Shown: positions 17,361-28,500 of the stretch, piece by piece | How the letters are laid out: each line of letters begins with the position of its first letter | How positions within the stretch are numbered: position 1 is the stretch's first letter | Made by a program: the position numbers and the translations under genes | The notes under the pieces: model-generated | Database searches by the model: none | Told to the model about the DNA's origin: nothing | Seen by the model: the letters and a program-made list of their open reading frames with translations, nothing else | Assembly: GCA_019752635.1 (NCBI GenBank) | Contig: JAIELX010000019.1 | Span: 1 to 64,000 of the forward strand | Direction: 5' to 3' | DNA length: 64,000 nt | Source: Candidatus Obscuribacterales bacterium | Lineage (GTDB): Bacteria > Cyanobacteriota > Vampirovibrionia > Obscuribacterales > Obscuribacteraceae

Positions 17361-17651
17361 ATGCGCAATCACATAACCGCCGGAAAGAAACTCGCTCAAC
17401 CACTAGCCCTGGCGCTCGGACTATCGCTTGCTTGCGCCTCGACTTGCTATGCTCAAGGAACCCCCGTTCAGCTTCAGCAGTTCAAACAACAGCACAGCAC
17501 TCAAGGCGCCAAGCCAACGACAACTGAGCCCGCGACCGCGGACGCCAAACAAGCAGCAGCTCCGACCAAAATCGAGCCACCATTATTCGACTTCGGACCA
17601 GGACAAAACGACAAAGGTGACGGCAACTCCATTTTTACGCCGTTAATCTAA
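17361..17651 (+). CDS. small secreted Gln/Thr-rich protein
   Basis: The ATG at 17361 has GGGAC 7 bases upstream. The 96-residue product has a clear signal peptide ending near CYAQG (about residue 32). A hydrophilic mature part of about 64 residues, rich in Gln, Thr, Pro and Ala, then ends in IFTPLI. No domain is recognised. It precedes the large kinase gene on the same strand by about 100 bases. Confidence 0.6.
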   Translation: MRNHITAGKKLAQPLALALGLSLACASTCYAQGTPVQLQQFKQQHSTQGAKPTTTEPATADAKQAAAPTKIEPPLFDFGPGQNDKGDGNSIFTPLI

Positions 17652-17748
17652 ATCGGGCGCATCTCAACTGCATGAACTCCGGTCAGGGAACGAGAACGAC
17701 GATGCCACAGGGAATATAGTTAAGGCATGAGATTCCGGCAAGAAAGAA

Positions 17749-20700
17749 ATGATTGAGCCGCTCGCTGGCAAACTAATCGATGATCGTTACCAAATTATTC
17801 GGCGCCTGGGCGAGGGCGGCATGGGCACGGTCTATCTTGCGTCAGAGTCGGAGCTCAATCGAATCGTCGCCATCAAAATGCTTCACCACGGTCTCTTAGC
17901 AGACGAGGAGCATCGAGCACGGTTCGAAAGGGAGGGCAAGGTCCTATCCTCCTTGCTTCATCCGAACATTCTCAAGTTCTACCGTTTTGGACTTTACCAG
18001 AACCAGCAGCCCTATATCGTAATGGAGTATCTGGAAGGGCATACACTAACTGAGTTTATGGAGAGCGGCTTTCCGGGACTAGATACCTGCCTCCATATTG
18101 CTATACAGATTACTGACGGACTGCACTTCGCGCACAATCATCAAATCGTCCACCGAGACATCAAACCGCCCAATGTTTTCATTCAAGACAACGCCCTGGT
18201 CAAATTAGTAGACTTTGGACTGGCACGTGTTGTCGACGGCAGTCGTCGGCAAAATCTCACACAGACCGGAGCACTCATAGGCAGCGTGTTCTACATGAGT
18301 CCGGAACAATGTGTCGGCAAGCCTGCTGATAGTCGTTCCGACATCTACTCTCTTGGCTGTTTGCTCTTCGAAATGTTCGCCGGCCAAGCCCCCTTCACTG
18401 CGGACAATCCGGTCGGGCTCATGCATCTACATGCCAATGCTCCTATTCCTACGATTGTCGAATCACCAAACACGAGAGGACTCGACAAAGACGTGGTGCA
18501 AGTGCTGGACAGCATCCTCTCCAAATGCATGGCAAAAAATCCCGATGAGCGCTATCAGGACATGCTTGCATTGCAAACAGATCTGAAACTTTTGCAACAA
18601 GGGCGAATTGCAGAAATCGTGCAGCACGACATCCAGGCCGAAAGAAGAAAGCACCAGGGAAAATTCAGCACAACTATCGCGATAGTGCTCGCATGCGCAG
18701 CGCTCAGCCTGGTGGCGGCGCCAACAGTCCGCAACAGACTCCTGAGCCCCGCCCCGTCGGTCCCGGGCAGCACTCAAGAAAGCAGCGCGCATCCCCTCAG
18801 TTTTCATGCCAAAGTACAGTCGATGACGAGAATGGCGGCGGGAGAAAAGAGGTTGAGAACAGCCATTCTATTGGCCAAAGAAAGTCAGCGACAAGGACTT
18901 GTGCCACCAATTGAGATACGACACGTGTATTTCACAATCGCGGATGACGGCAGAAGTTTTCTCACATCACAGGAACTTCTGCAGCATCTTGAAACCGGCT
19001 TGCTAACTTTGAGAAAAGCAGGAGCAGATCCACACCTTTTGAGTCTAATGTACGACAAAAAAGCACAGGTGCTCAATCGCAAGGAAGAGTACGACCAAGC
19101 CATCGAAGCAGCAAAAACAGCTCTTAGCCTTCTAAAGAAATCTGATTGCACTGACGAAGAATTGGAAGCTTCATCCTGGTCTACTATCTGTGACGCCGAA
19201 AGATTGAAAGGAAACAATCTCGCAAAAGCGGCTCCGCAGCTTGAAGCATTACTCAATCAATTAAAGGAGAAAGACTACTTCGCCGCCTATGTCAAGCTGG
19301 CACCGAACCTGGCGTTTATCTATGCGCTCGATAAGCAAACGGAAGCAGAGGAAAAACTATTCAAACATACGCTCTCATTTATGGCAGACCGCCCCGCACA
19401 ACTGCAACTAGAACTAATGCAAGCCTGGCTTGCCAAGCTGCAGCTACTGACACAAGGGCACATCATGCCTGTGCGTATGAACATGTGGCTGGAGCGCATC
19501 AAACCAACACTTTCCGAACAGGACTTTACTGCAATAGCGGTGGACGCAACGAATACTTTCCTTGTTTACGGTTTCTTTGGCAACGCGCTCGAGACGCTGC
19601 GCCTGACAAGATGCCCCGATACCACCAAGGGTGGCGATCTGCACATTGCGAAGAACTATCAAATCTGTAAGGCCCGTACTCTCCTTTGGACAGGAAACAA
19701 AACAGAAGGCATCAAAGAAATTGATAAAGTCCTTCGCAGCCACCCGAACACCAACGGCAGCGGTCCTGAGCAGGCACTGCCGAATCTGGCAGCCGCATGC
19801 TGGCGCTCAGATCTTCCCGAGTACGTCGATCCTCTACTAAATCAATTCGAAAGACTAGCTCGCAAAAACCCGAGATTAACGCCTAAGTCGATCTTGTTCG
19901 ATTACGACCTCGTGCTCAATAGCATCCCGCCCGCAAGGCGACCCGAAATCGGAGCTAAACTTATGGAGCGCGTGGAGAATCTGATCAAACAGAAAACCGG
20001 TAGTATTCCGCGAACGGCACAAGCGCAGATTGCAGTCAAACGCGCTAGATTCTTTGCGCAACGCGATCAGTTTGAGACGGGGCTAGCAGCAATTGAGCCG
20101 TTTCTCAAAGACAAACAAGAATTAAGTGACGACGATCTTAGAGAGCTTCACCTCTTAGGAGCGCAACTCCTGTTCTCCTGCAATCGCGATACGGAAGCGA
20201 ATCGACAAGTAGAGTTGTATCTTTTGTCAGGCGATACCAACAAAACACCGATTGTTGATTTGTACATGCCCCTGATTGACATGTACGATTTAACCGGAAA
20301 GTACGACAAAGCAGAGTCTTACGCAAAGAGAGCCCTAGCGCAGGCTCCGGATCAGAACATCAAACTTTCCCTGGTAGGCAAGCTATCGACGGTTTATTTG
20401 AATGAGGGCAAGCCTGAACTGGCCGTAGCCCTGCTGGCTCCACTATCGCCGCCCAAACCATCGTCCATACAAACTTACGTTGAACTTGCAGCGTGGCAGG
20501 GATATCAGCTGTGCTATCTAACGGCACTGAGACGCCAGGGCAACCCGGTTGCGGCTTACAAGCAGGCAGAATCAGCAGTCCGCCTAATGAAACGAGACCC
20601 GCGAGCAGCTAGCGTTCGCCCCGTGCTCGAAATGCTAACTTGCATATGCGAGGAAAAAAGCAGTCTTGCAAAGGCAGAACGGATGAATGCGTTGCTGGAA

Positions 20701-21036
20701 CAAATTCGAGGCCCCGTTCGCGAAAGTACGCGCGGTCCCTATTTTTACCAATACGAAGTGTTGGAGTCGATTCTCTTGATTGAGCAAGGCGCAATTGCAA
20801 CCGGGCTTGAGCGGTTAACGAAAGTGCTCGAGAAATGCAGGTCGGCGCATTATTCGTATGCCAGCCTGGATAGTTTCAAGCTAGCAGAACGCGTCTATCG
20901 AAAACTTGGCAAATTCGCGCAAGCAGAGCAGTGCCTTGACGACATAGACGAAGCAGTGAAGACCCTCCGTGGACAACGTTATCTCACAATCCACAAGCGC
21001 CTGCAGAATCAAATTCGACGGGGCGAGGAATCGTGA
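17749..21036 (+). CDS. large membrane Ser/Thr protein kinase with TPR repeats
   Basis: This 1095-residue kinase has a complete Hanks core: glycine loop GEGGMGTV (21-28), K43, catalytic loop HRDIKPPN (135-142), DFG (155-157) and SPEQ near 185. One membrane helix lies at about 308-327. The remaining 765 residues are helical TPR-like repeats (for example DKKAQVLNRKEEYDQAIEAA) that would face the periplasm. The domain order and the DNPVGLMHLHAN segment closely match the kinase at 2116, so they are paralogues. Its stop codon overlaps a small reading frame that leads into the CPBP gene. Confidence 0.93.
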   Translation: MIEPLAGKLIDDRYQIIRRLGEGGMGTVYLASESELNRIVAIKMLHHGLLADEEHRARFEREGKVLSSLLHPNILKFYRFGLYQNQQPYIVMEYLEGHTLTEFMESGFPGLDTCLHIAIQITDGLHFAHNHQIVHRDIKPPNVFIQDNALVKLVDFGLARVVDGSRRQNLTQTGALIGSVFYMSPEQCVGKPADSRSDIYSLGCLLFEMFAGQAPFTADNPVGLMHLHANAPIPTIVESPNTRGLDKDVVQVLDSILSKCMAKNPDERYQDMLALQTDLKLLQQGRIAEIVQHDIQAERRKHQGKFSTTIAIVLACAALSLVAAPTVRNRLLSPAPSVPGSTQESSAHPLSFHAKVQSMTRMAAGEKRLRTAILLAKESQRQGLVPPIEIRHVYFTIADDGRSFLTSQELLQHLETGLLTLRKAGADPHLLSLMYDKKAQVLNRKEEYDQAIEAAKTALSLLKKSDCTDEELEASSWSTICDAERLKGNNLAKAAPQLEALLNQLKEKDYFAAYVKLAPNLAFIYALDKQTEAEEKLFKHTLSFMADRPAQLQLELMQAWLAKLQLLTQGHIMPVRMNMWLERIKPTLSEQDFTAIAVDATNTFLVYGFFGNALETLRLTRCPDTTKGGDLHIAKNYQICKARTLLWTGNKTEGIKEIDKVLRSHPNTNGSGPEQALPNLAAACWRSDLPEYVDPLLNQFERLARKNPRLTPKSILFDYDLVLNSIPPARRPEIGAKLMERVENLIKQKTGSIPRTAQAQIAVKRARFFAQRDQFETGLAAIEPFLKDKQELSDDDLRELHLLGAQLLFSCNRDTEANRQVELYLLSGDTNKTPIVDLYMPLIDMYDLTGKYDKAESYAKRALAQAPDQNIKLSLVGKLSTVYLNEGKPELAVALLAPLSPPKPSSIQTYVELAAWQGYQLCYLTALRRQGNPVAAYKQAESAVRLMKRDPRAASVRPVLEMLTCICEEKSSLAKAERMNALLEQIRGPVRESTRGPYFYQYEVLESILLIEQGAIATGLERLTKVLEKCRSAHYSYASLDSFKLAERVYRKLGKFAQAEQCLDDIDEAVKTLRGQRYLTIHKRLQNQIRRGEES

Positions 21037-21224
21037 CGGATCCATCATCGCTTTTGCACCAGAACGTCATTTTGACTTTCTTCCGCTTCGGTTACAGAAT
21101 GGCAGCTCTGGCGAGTGTTTTACGAACTCAGAAATTCACACTAATCTGGCAGGCCCGAAGCACGGATTCGCTTTCACGCTGTACAATGGCAATCGGTCCC
21201 GGAGTAAGGTACCTGTGTGGGTGA
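21033..21224 (+). CDS. possible small protein overlapping both neighbours
   Basis: A 63-residue frame starts at a GTG that overlaps the kinase stop (GTGA) and has GAGG a few bases upstream. It ends by overlapping the GTG start of the CPBP gene. Such overlaps on both sides suggest translational coupling. The product is basic and partly hydrophobic, with no known motif. It may equally be non-coding spacer, so I rate it low. Confidence 0.3.
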   Translation: MTDPSSLLHQNVILTFFRFGYRMAALASVLRTQKFTLIWQARSTDSLSRCTMAIGPGVRYLCG

Positions 21225-22275
21225 ACTAGGCTTTGTCGCCATAATCTTGTCACTTCTGTCCCATGCCGCAGCCAAGCAGCAGTGGTGCGCAGTGTTGCTA
21301 CGTATTTTCTTCGGACTAATCACCTTCGTGGTTTTGACGTCATCGGTCACATTCGTTTCTGACGACCCGTCCGAAAATGCGACCCCGATCATGGGGGTGT
21401 CTGCCGTTACGGGCGCTCTGTGTCTGTTCGCGATTCAATTCAAACCTGTGCGCGCCTGCCTTTCCCCGCTATTCACTTGCGTAAACCAGATAGTAACAGG
21501 GCGTCCGCTCTTAGCTTGCCTTGGTCGACTCAAAGATGCGGAGGGTGCGCCCGTTTCGTTCGCCAGCTCCTTCTTTCACGAAAAGATTTTTCTGGCGGAG
21601 TCATTACCTCACCTGAACGGGCTTTTTTGCTACATAACTCTTCTGACTCTTTGTATCGGCAGCATCAAACCGAGTGGTTTCATCTCGCCCATTCTGATGC
21701 ATGCGCCGCACATAATGCCAATTCTGGAAGACATTCTTAGCACGCTGATGGGCATTCTCCTGTCGTTCTTCGGCGTTGGCTTTCTCGTAGCAAGACGATT
21801 TCCTGAGGTCATGCAACGGCTCGGAGTAGAAATCCCGCGGCTGACAAATGTGGCGATAGCACTTACCGCCGTAGTTGCGACCTTCGTTTACGACTATGTG
21901 GGTTCACTCTTCACACACTCTTCCAGCGGCAAAGCCGCAAGCCTGATGGCGCAGTTCAATGAAGGCACCTACCTGGCCAATGGCAAGGCACCGACGGCAT
22001 TTGCGCAGGCACTCACCACCGGAATTACAGCCGGCTTAGAAGAGGAATTGATGTTCCGCGGTGCGGTGCAACCGGCACTGGGAATAGTTCCGGCAGCGCT
22101 CTTGCACGGCGCCATGCACCAACAATTCGCAGGAGCGCCGCTGTGGATCTTGCAGATATTCATTTGGTCGGCAGCAATGGGAGTGTTACGGCGTTACACC
22201 AACACAACAACAACAATCATTGCTCACGGTACATTCAATTTCATTCAAGTGTTTCTCATCGGCTTCAATCCATAA
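21217..22275 (+). CDS. CPBP-family intramembrane metalloprotease
   Basis: This 352-residue multi-pass membrane protein carries the three CPBP (Abi/Rce1) motifs: E275-E276 with R281 in LEEELMFRG, H297 in LLHGAMH, and H337 with N341 in IAHGTFNF. These residues form the active site of Rce1-type proteases, which in bacteria process peptides or aid immunity to self-made bacteriocins. It has an extra N-terminal half (about 1-200) with several helices of unknown role. The GTG start has AAGG 7 bases upstream. It sits in a row behind the kinase at 17749. Confidence 0.85.
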   Translation: MGELGFVAIILSLLSHAAAKQQWCAVLLRIFFGLITFVVLTSSVTFVSDDPSENATPIMGVSAVTGALCLFAIQFKPVRACLSPLFTCVNQIVTGRPLLACLGRLKDAEGAPVSFASSFFHEKIFLAESLPHLNGLFCYITLLTLCIGSIKPSGFISPILMHAPHIMPILEDILSTLMGILLSFFGVGFLVARRFPEVMQRLGVEIPRLTNVAIALTAVVATFVYDYVGSLFTHSSSGKAASLMAQFNEGTYLANGKAPTAFAQALTTGITAGLEEELMFRGAVQPALGIVPAALLHGAMHQQFAGAPLWILQIFIWSAAMGVLRRYTNTTTTIIAHGTFNFIQVFLIGFNP

Positions 22276-22282
22276 GGATAGT

Positions 22283-23242
22283 ATGAACTCCAGGAAACAA
22301 GTCACACGAATCAGAATCGCGCGAATCACCGCAGGCTTAAGCATCTCATTGATTTTCGCAGCAGCCGCCCGCGCCGAAATGACACCGGCGCAGGTAGAGA
22401 AAGTTGCACTTGCCGCGAAGGTACTTCCCGCGGGAGCGAAAGTAACTGGACGCGCGATCAATAGTGAGGTTGTTCTCTCGACCTATGCGAACGCAAAGGT
22501 ATTTGACAACGACTTAAAGATCGACGCAGTGCTTCTGGCGAAAGCCTTCATTGAGGCAGACAAGTCTGTAGCCAAGGTTATTGTTCACTTTTACAACACG
22601 CAAAATCCGCAGACATACAGAACCGTAGTTGTTCGAAACACCGACGTGAAAGCCTTCGGAATGGGACTGGTAGAGAAGAATACACTGCTCGAAGCGATTG
22701 ACGTGGTGCGAAACGAGCCAACCGCTAATGGACAAAGAACGAAATCACAAACAGGCGTTTCACAGTCAGTCGGCAACGGACAAGTCAAACACACCGTTGA
22801 CGGTATCACATTCCTCTTTCCGTCCTCGTGGATTGAGAAGCAATCAGGCTCCGACAAGAGAGGCGAGACGATCAACTTGTTCAGAGCGACAGCACCACTT
22901 CCCTCTGCGTACGTCGAGTTAAAAGTGTTCACCGCCCCCGGCTCATTGAGGCAGATTTTTGAATCCAAGAAAGACGCGCACAGCAAAGCACTCAAGTACG
23001 AGGCGATAGCGCTTACTCCCTCGATCACCTTCGGGCGGAACAGAACAGTTTCCGGTTTCCAATTTGCTTGTTCCTACCTCGATCGAGACACACACAAAGA
23101 GTCGCATCTTTACGAGAGGCATGTATGCTTTTCGCACGCAAATCGAGTTTTCAAATTAAAACTAAGGTCGACTGTGTCCGACGCAAAACTGATGAATGAA
23201 GCGTTTGATCAGCTCTTATCGAGCGTCAGCTTGCAGCGATAG
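22283..23242 (+). CDS. secreted hypothetical protein
   Basis: The ATG at 22283 follows AAGGATAG and starts 7 bases after the CPBP stop, so the two are co-transcribed. The 319-residue product has a signal peptide (about 1-32). A first region (33-160) looks like an alpha/beta domain with strands such as KVIVHFYN. A second region (about 190-319) starts with a VDGITFLFPSSW motif typical of proteins that carry PsbP-like or similar periplasmic beta domains. I cannot name the family with confidence. Confidence 0.65.
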   Translation: MNSRKQVTRIRIARITAGLSISLIFAAAARAEMTPAQVEKVALAAKVLPAGAKVTGRAINSEVVLSTYANAKVFDNDLKIDAVLLAKAFIEADKSVAKVIVHFYNTQNPQTYRTVVVRNTDVKAFGMGLVEKNTLLEAIDVVRNEPTANGQRTKSQTGVSQSVGNGQVKHTVDGITFLFPSSWIEKQSGSDKRGETINLFRATAPLPSAYVELKVFTAPGSLRQIFESKKDAHSKALKYEAIALTPSITFGRNRTVSGFQFACSYLDRDTHKESHLYERHVCFSHANRVFKLKLRSTVSDAKLMNEAFDQLLSSVSLQR

Positions 23243-23263
23243 TTCTTGCCGGCGATACAGCCG

Positions 23264-25501
23264 TCAGGAAGCACAGGCGGATGAGTGCGATACGTCCTTC
23301 TTGCGCTCCTCAATTTTCCGCTGCCTTTCCTCACCAAACATCCCAACAACATTCCCGATTGGCAGACTGTTCTCCACATCTTGAAGCCTTTGAGCGCACA
23401 GGCTATGCAGAGCATCATTCGATGATGAAGCTTCTTTCGCCGACAATGGAAGTTCAAACCAAAACGTCGCGCCTTGTCCCGGCGGTGACTCAACTCCAAT
23501 ACGTCCTTCATGCATTTCAACGAGAGACTTGCTAATCGCCAGTCCCAGGCCGGTGCCTTCCGCAGAACGGCTATCAGAAGCATCTAGTTGGTTGAATTTC
23601 TGAAACAGAAGCGGAATCTGCTCCTTCGGAATTCCCGGTCCCTGGTCTGTAATCTCAAATCGAACATAATTGCAGTGCGTACTCAAGTTAACGGTCACGG
23701 TGCTGTTGACACCGGAGAACTTGATGGCATTCGAGATCAGATTGGTCAACACTTGAACAATCCGGTTGCGATCGCACCCGATAAAGAGATTGGCCTCTCC
23801 GGCAATACGAATGGAGACCGACATCTGATCCGCAGTGCACTGAACTCCTCGTGTAGCAGTTGTCGCTAGCTCCAGCGGATCTTCCTTTGCCTTCTTCAAC
23901 TCAAGCTTACCAGCTTCGATCTTGTTCAAGTCCAGAATATCGTTTATCAATAGAATGAGCCGCCCCGCACTGCTGCGTGCAATCTGCACCAGCTCCGTTG
24001 CCTCTTCGGATAAGGTTCCGGCCAGCCCTCCCTCCATTAAACTAAGAGATCCGTAAATGGCTGTCATCGGAGTTCGCAGCTCATGCGATACAACTGAGAT
24101 AAATTCCGATTTGACGCGATCCACCTCTTTTCGCTCGCTGACATCGCGCATGAACGTGGCGAACATGTGCTCGCCTCCGATAACCATGTGACTGAGTGAC
24201 GCTTCCAGTGAGCGTACTCTTCCATCGGGCAAGGCAAGTTGCAATTCAATAGCACGCCAATTCAAACCACAAGCTTCCGTGACACAGAAATGCGAAATTT
24301 CGTCTGCCAAAACGGCTCCCGCCCGAGGCAGAAGTTCTTCCAAACTTCGTCCGATTACCGCATTAGGCTCCATGCCCAGAATGCTTCTGACGGCAGCGTT
24401 TGCGAAGCACACTCGAGCGGACCGCTCCATGATCAAAACCGCCTCCGGTGAGCTTTCCCATAACAATCGATACTTCTCTTCACTCCTTTGAAGTCGATCT
24501 TCACTTCTGTGAAGTGCGGCTTCCGAGAGACTTCGCGCCTCATCAAATTCATTCAAAGTATGAGAGATGCGCAACACCAGCGCAGCAAAAGCGGCAGTAA
24601 TTGCGACAACCAGAATTGCGGTGCCCAGATGAGCATCCACGAGGCCATTTTCAAACATTGCCAGACGGAGCCACCCTACGAACAACGGAATCGCCGCAAC
24701 CGCCGGCAGCACGTAACGCGCAACCAGTCCACCCACATTGGCGTGCGTGATTATGCCCGCCAGGGCACGTTTCGGCTGCGCGCAAAAGATTCCAAAAGAC
24801 AACAAACTGAGGAGAATGGCGGTAGAGAATTTCATTTCCGACCAAACGCCGAACTTGCATAATGCACTGACACCATACAGGTGACCGAGTGAGCCCAGCA
24901 AACAAACGCATGCCGCGGCGCAAGCGGTAATCTGACTAAAGAACCGGCTGTGACGTCCGGAAAGCCCCGCGGTCAGCATTGACACAGCGCAAAGAGAAAT
25001 TGCAAGAGCAGTATTGGGAGCCATTCTTCCAGGGGCAAGGTGCGAAGGGGTTTCGCTGTCCGCAAACAACAATTGGTCAAGGCCAAGGTCGCCGCCGGTA
25101 AAGTATTGACTGAGACTGAGCGCGGACAATCCCAGAGCCACTCCCGCAGGCCAGCGATAAGCGCTCTTGCTCGTGCCCGCCGATCGCAGAAACAACAAAA
25201 GCGAACTGCCCATTAATACGAATGCAACCGCGCAATTCGCCTTAATTGCCGGTCCCAGCGGAAAAGGATTCTTCAGGGCATCGATATCCAAGCACCAGCC
25301 AAGCAACACATACGCACCGGCAGCTATGTTTATCCCCCCGACCGCAGACGAGAATTTGACGAAGCGCCCGGCAATGCTTTGATTGCGATCGCCCCTGTTC
25401 GCGGAATCTTCAATCACGGATTCAGGCATCTGCACGGCTTTGCGCACGGTCCGAAAAAACCCGCTAACAGAACCGGAACTATCAAAATTCGCTTCGTGCA
25501 T
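23264..25501 (-). CDS. membrane sensor histidine kinase with PAS domain
   Basis: The frame opens at 25642, but I start at the ATG at 25501, four bases after the adhesin stop, giving 745 residues. The N-terminus has about eight membrane helices (55-310) with the patterns PGRMAPNTALA and LGHLYG seen in bacterial multi-pass sensor modules. A PAS domain follows (about 341-460). Then come a HisKA domain with H473 in VSHELRTP and an ATPase domain with NLISNAIKFS, DQGPGIP and GTGLGLAIS. It should autophosphorylate and pass the phosphate to a regulator; none is adjacent. The overlap-like spacing suggests it responds to something linked to the adhesin. Confidence 0.9.
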   Translation of the reverse strand: MHEANFDSSGSVSGFFRTVRKAVQMPESVIEDSANRGDRNQSIAGRFVKFSSAVGGINIAAGAYVLLGWCLDIDALKNPFPLGPAIKANCAVAFVLMGSSLLLFLRSAGTSKSAYRWPAGVALGLSALSLSQYFTGGDLGLDQLLFADSETPSHLAPGRMAPNTALAISLCAVSMLTAGLSGRHSRFFSQITACAAACVCLLGSLGHLYGVSALCKFGVWSEMKFSTAILLSLLSFGIFCAQPKRALAGIITHANVGGLVARYVLPAVAAIPLFVGWLRLAMFENGLVDAHLGTAILVVAITAAFAALVLRISHTLNEFDEARSLSEAALHRSEDRLQRSEEKYRLLWESSPEAVLIMERSARVCFANAAVRSILGMEPNAVIGRSLEELLPRAGAVLADEISHFCVTEACGLNWRAIELQLALPDGRVRSLEASLSHMVIGGEHMFATFMRDVSERKEVDRVKSEFISVVSHELRTPMTAIYGSLSLMEGGLAGTLSEEATELVQIARSSAGRLILLINDILDLNKIEAGKLELKKAKEDPLELATTATRGVQCTADQMSVSIRIAGEANLFIGCDRNRIVQVLTNLISNAIKFSGVNSTVTVNLSTHCNYVRFEITDQGPGIPKEQIPLLFQKFNQLDASDSRSAEGTGLGLAISKSLVEMHEGRIGVESPPGQGATFWFELPLSAKEASSSNDALHSLCAQRLQDVENSLPIGNVVGMFGEERQRKIEERKKDVSHSSACAS

Positions 25502-25505
25502 AAAG

Positions 25506-28500
25506 TTAACGAGCTCCTGATTGTTGAGTTTCCATGGCGCGCGCGACCAATCCGCTGCGAATGTGTTGCCTAAAAGCTTGCGGCGAAGCTGAGCCGGAAT
25601 CATTAGCCACGTAGTAACGGCCATGTTTCGACGTAACGACATGAACAGCAGCAGCAGTCCTCAACATCGCACTGCGTAACTGGCGATGCTCCTCGCTGCA
25701 ATCAGCTCGACGTAACGCTGCCAGCGACGGACAACTACGCATCATCGAAACCATGGAGAACTCGCTCATGGTCACAGATAAGCGGTCCATCCGCACCGTT
25801 TCAATTTGCCTTCGTCCGATGGAATCGCCGGGAGAGGTTTCCTCGTCTTTCGGATGATGGTCCGTAACCAAAATTTCCTGCCCCGGGGCAAGCGGTATGC
25901 GGCGTCCTTCAGCATGAACCCAAATCAATCCCGGTCCGCTGCATGCGCGAACTCGTAGATTGCTGTTTTGAGCTTCAACGGCAAACACAGCACCACGTGC
26001 CGCTTCAATCCAACCGATTCGCGAGCGCACAGCAGCATCGGAATCAGCGTGCGCGAACAGAACGCCTCCGGACAATTGTACTTTCCCGTCAATCTCTTGC
26101 AATTCATTTCCGGCAGCACTCAGTGTCCGGATCCGCTTCCCGTTCTTGTGAAGAACCACCGCATTCTCGGCCAACTCGGCGGCGGTATCAGGAATTTCGT
26201 TGAGCCGATCTTCTTCATCTTGCTCTTGGAGCATAGAACCGTGCACTTCTTGTTGAACTGCAGCCTCTTCCGCATTTCCCAAACTTCGAGAACCTGTTGT
26301 ATCGAGATTGTTCGCCAATCGAGAAACTATATTTGGAATACGTGTGGCACTTATGGTTTGCCTATTGGGACCTGCGACTCTTACCCCTACGCTGGTTCGA
26401 GGGCGAATCTCCGTAGTGCTTACGCGGGAGGACATGATGAAAGCGGAGGTGAGGCGCCCGATGTTCGTGTTCAATAAGCGCGCCACACCGGTCAACCCCT
26501 CGATGCCACCGGAGACTACCAGCAGACCGTGCTCGAACGTTGCCCTAGAACCGGCTCCGGTGGAAATATGATTGGCGGAAGCGGGATCGATGCCGCCGGT
26601 TCCCAAACTCAGAAGTGCAACAGAGCCACCGATACCGGTAGTACCGCCTCGGGCAAAGATGCCGCCGACAACGCCATTGATTGTCGCCGTCGGTCCGACA
26701 TGGAACGACGAGCTGCTCAAAGAACCCAGCAGAACCTGACCACCGTTTCCACTGCCGATACCATCGACAAATAGCCCTGACGTGACAAGAAGATCTCCGT
26801 TGCCGCCGAGGCTCAACTGGGTGAGCGCATTGGTTGCAGTGCCCGTTGTGAGTAGCGAAGCGGCCAACAACTCCAGATTGCCTGTACCGGAGACTCCGGC
26901 ACCAAACAGAATATTGGCCCCGTCGCCATTTTTCCCGAGAGGATTCGCCGTTATGGCCGCAGGGTCGACTGTCAGGTTATGGCCGGCGCCCACTGCGACC
27001 AAACCGCCGTTCCCGCCACTGGAGCCCACGCTACCGCCGGTAGCACTAAGACGAATTTGTCCTGGAGCAAGTCCCACAAACACATCCGACATCGCAGCGG
27101 AGGTACCGGCAGCGATGGTGCCCCCATTTCCACTGCCCGTGGCATCGGCGGACAGCAGCAACGTTCCCCCTCCTGTCACAAGAATATTGGAACCTGCAAC
27201 CGCCACGTAGCCCCCGTTATAGTTGCCAGAGCCCCGGGCACTTGCATTGATGGTACCGGCGGCAATCGTGACCGGACCTTCGACCGGTCCGCCCAACCCT
27301 AGTAAGTTAACCGAACCGCCACGTCCTTCAAAAGGTGAGACATCAATGAAACTCGTCGAAGTCAGTCTCACTCCACCGGCTCCGGCATTGACAACCCTGA
27401 GGCTGCCGCCGGCACCGGATACGGTACCGCCACGAACGCTAATACCGCCTTGCACGCCACTGACAGAAGCAGAAGGATCCAAAAGCAGCTCTGAATTGGT
27501 GTGCCCGAGCAAATACACGCTACCCCCATCGGCTGCACCGACCGCATCGTTGGATATCGCCCCTTTGATCAGAACATTGCCATAAGCGGCGACCTCGATA
27601 TTGCGTCCCGACGCCACCAGCCCCCCGGTACTGACGGCGCCGCGTTCAACGGCACCAGCGGTCAGACTTCCGCGTGCAAGGTCAATTGCCCCATCCTCAA
27701 TAAACACGCTGCCTCCAATTACTGGAGGTCTGGCCGAAACCTGGATGTCGCCGTGCGAAGAACCGCCCGTAGTATCGATACCACCAACGGTTATCGCTAC
27801 GCCACTGGCGGAGCCGCCAAAGACTGCAACATCACCACTAGCGGAAGATGAACTGCCACCGCTGAACACTGTAACGGACTCGGGCAAGGCTATCGCCCCC
27901 GAACCGGCAAGGGTTCCGGAGAACGCAACGACAGTAATATCGCCGCCATTGCCTGCGGAGCTGCTGCTGTCCAGGGACGTGATATGGCTGAGGTCGATAA
28001 GCCCGCCACTTGCGCTCCCCCCTGTAATGGTGAGCGTAACAGCGCTGTCTCCGGACGCAGCAGCCGCTCCGTCGGTGGTGAACTGTGCTCCGGCAATCAA
28101 GGTAATAGTTCCCGCGTCACCAGTCTTCGAACTCGTTTCTATGCGCCCGGCCCCCGGTTGACTCAAGATACTGCCCGCCGCGACAATCGCCAGCGGTGCG
28201 CCGTGAAACACCAGATCTCCAGAAATCAAAACGTCGCCAACCGAATTGAAGAAGGTCGGATCGCCTGTCAGCACGATATCACCGAGAGTCAAACTGGAAG
28301 TCGCAGAGTTAACATGTGCCTCCGAGCCAAAAATGTTCAGCGTGCCCTGAACATCGCTTGCATCCAGGGTCACAGTTCCGCAACCTGAATGAAGGTTCAA
28401 TTCCCGCGCAATGAAATCACCGCCGGACAGCAACGTATCAAGCACGCCGGAGGCAAGTGCATCGCGGACGTTGATCGAACCGTTGAGAGCTTCCAGCGTT

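Noticed and set aside
27601..28161. A 186-residue plus-strand frame opposite the adhesin gene
   Set aside because: It is Pro/Ala-rich, the expected shadow of Gly/Ser-rich beta-repeat codons, and has no start signal.
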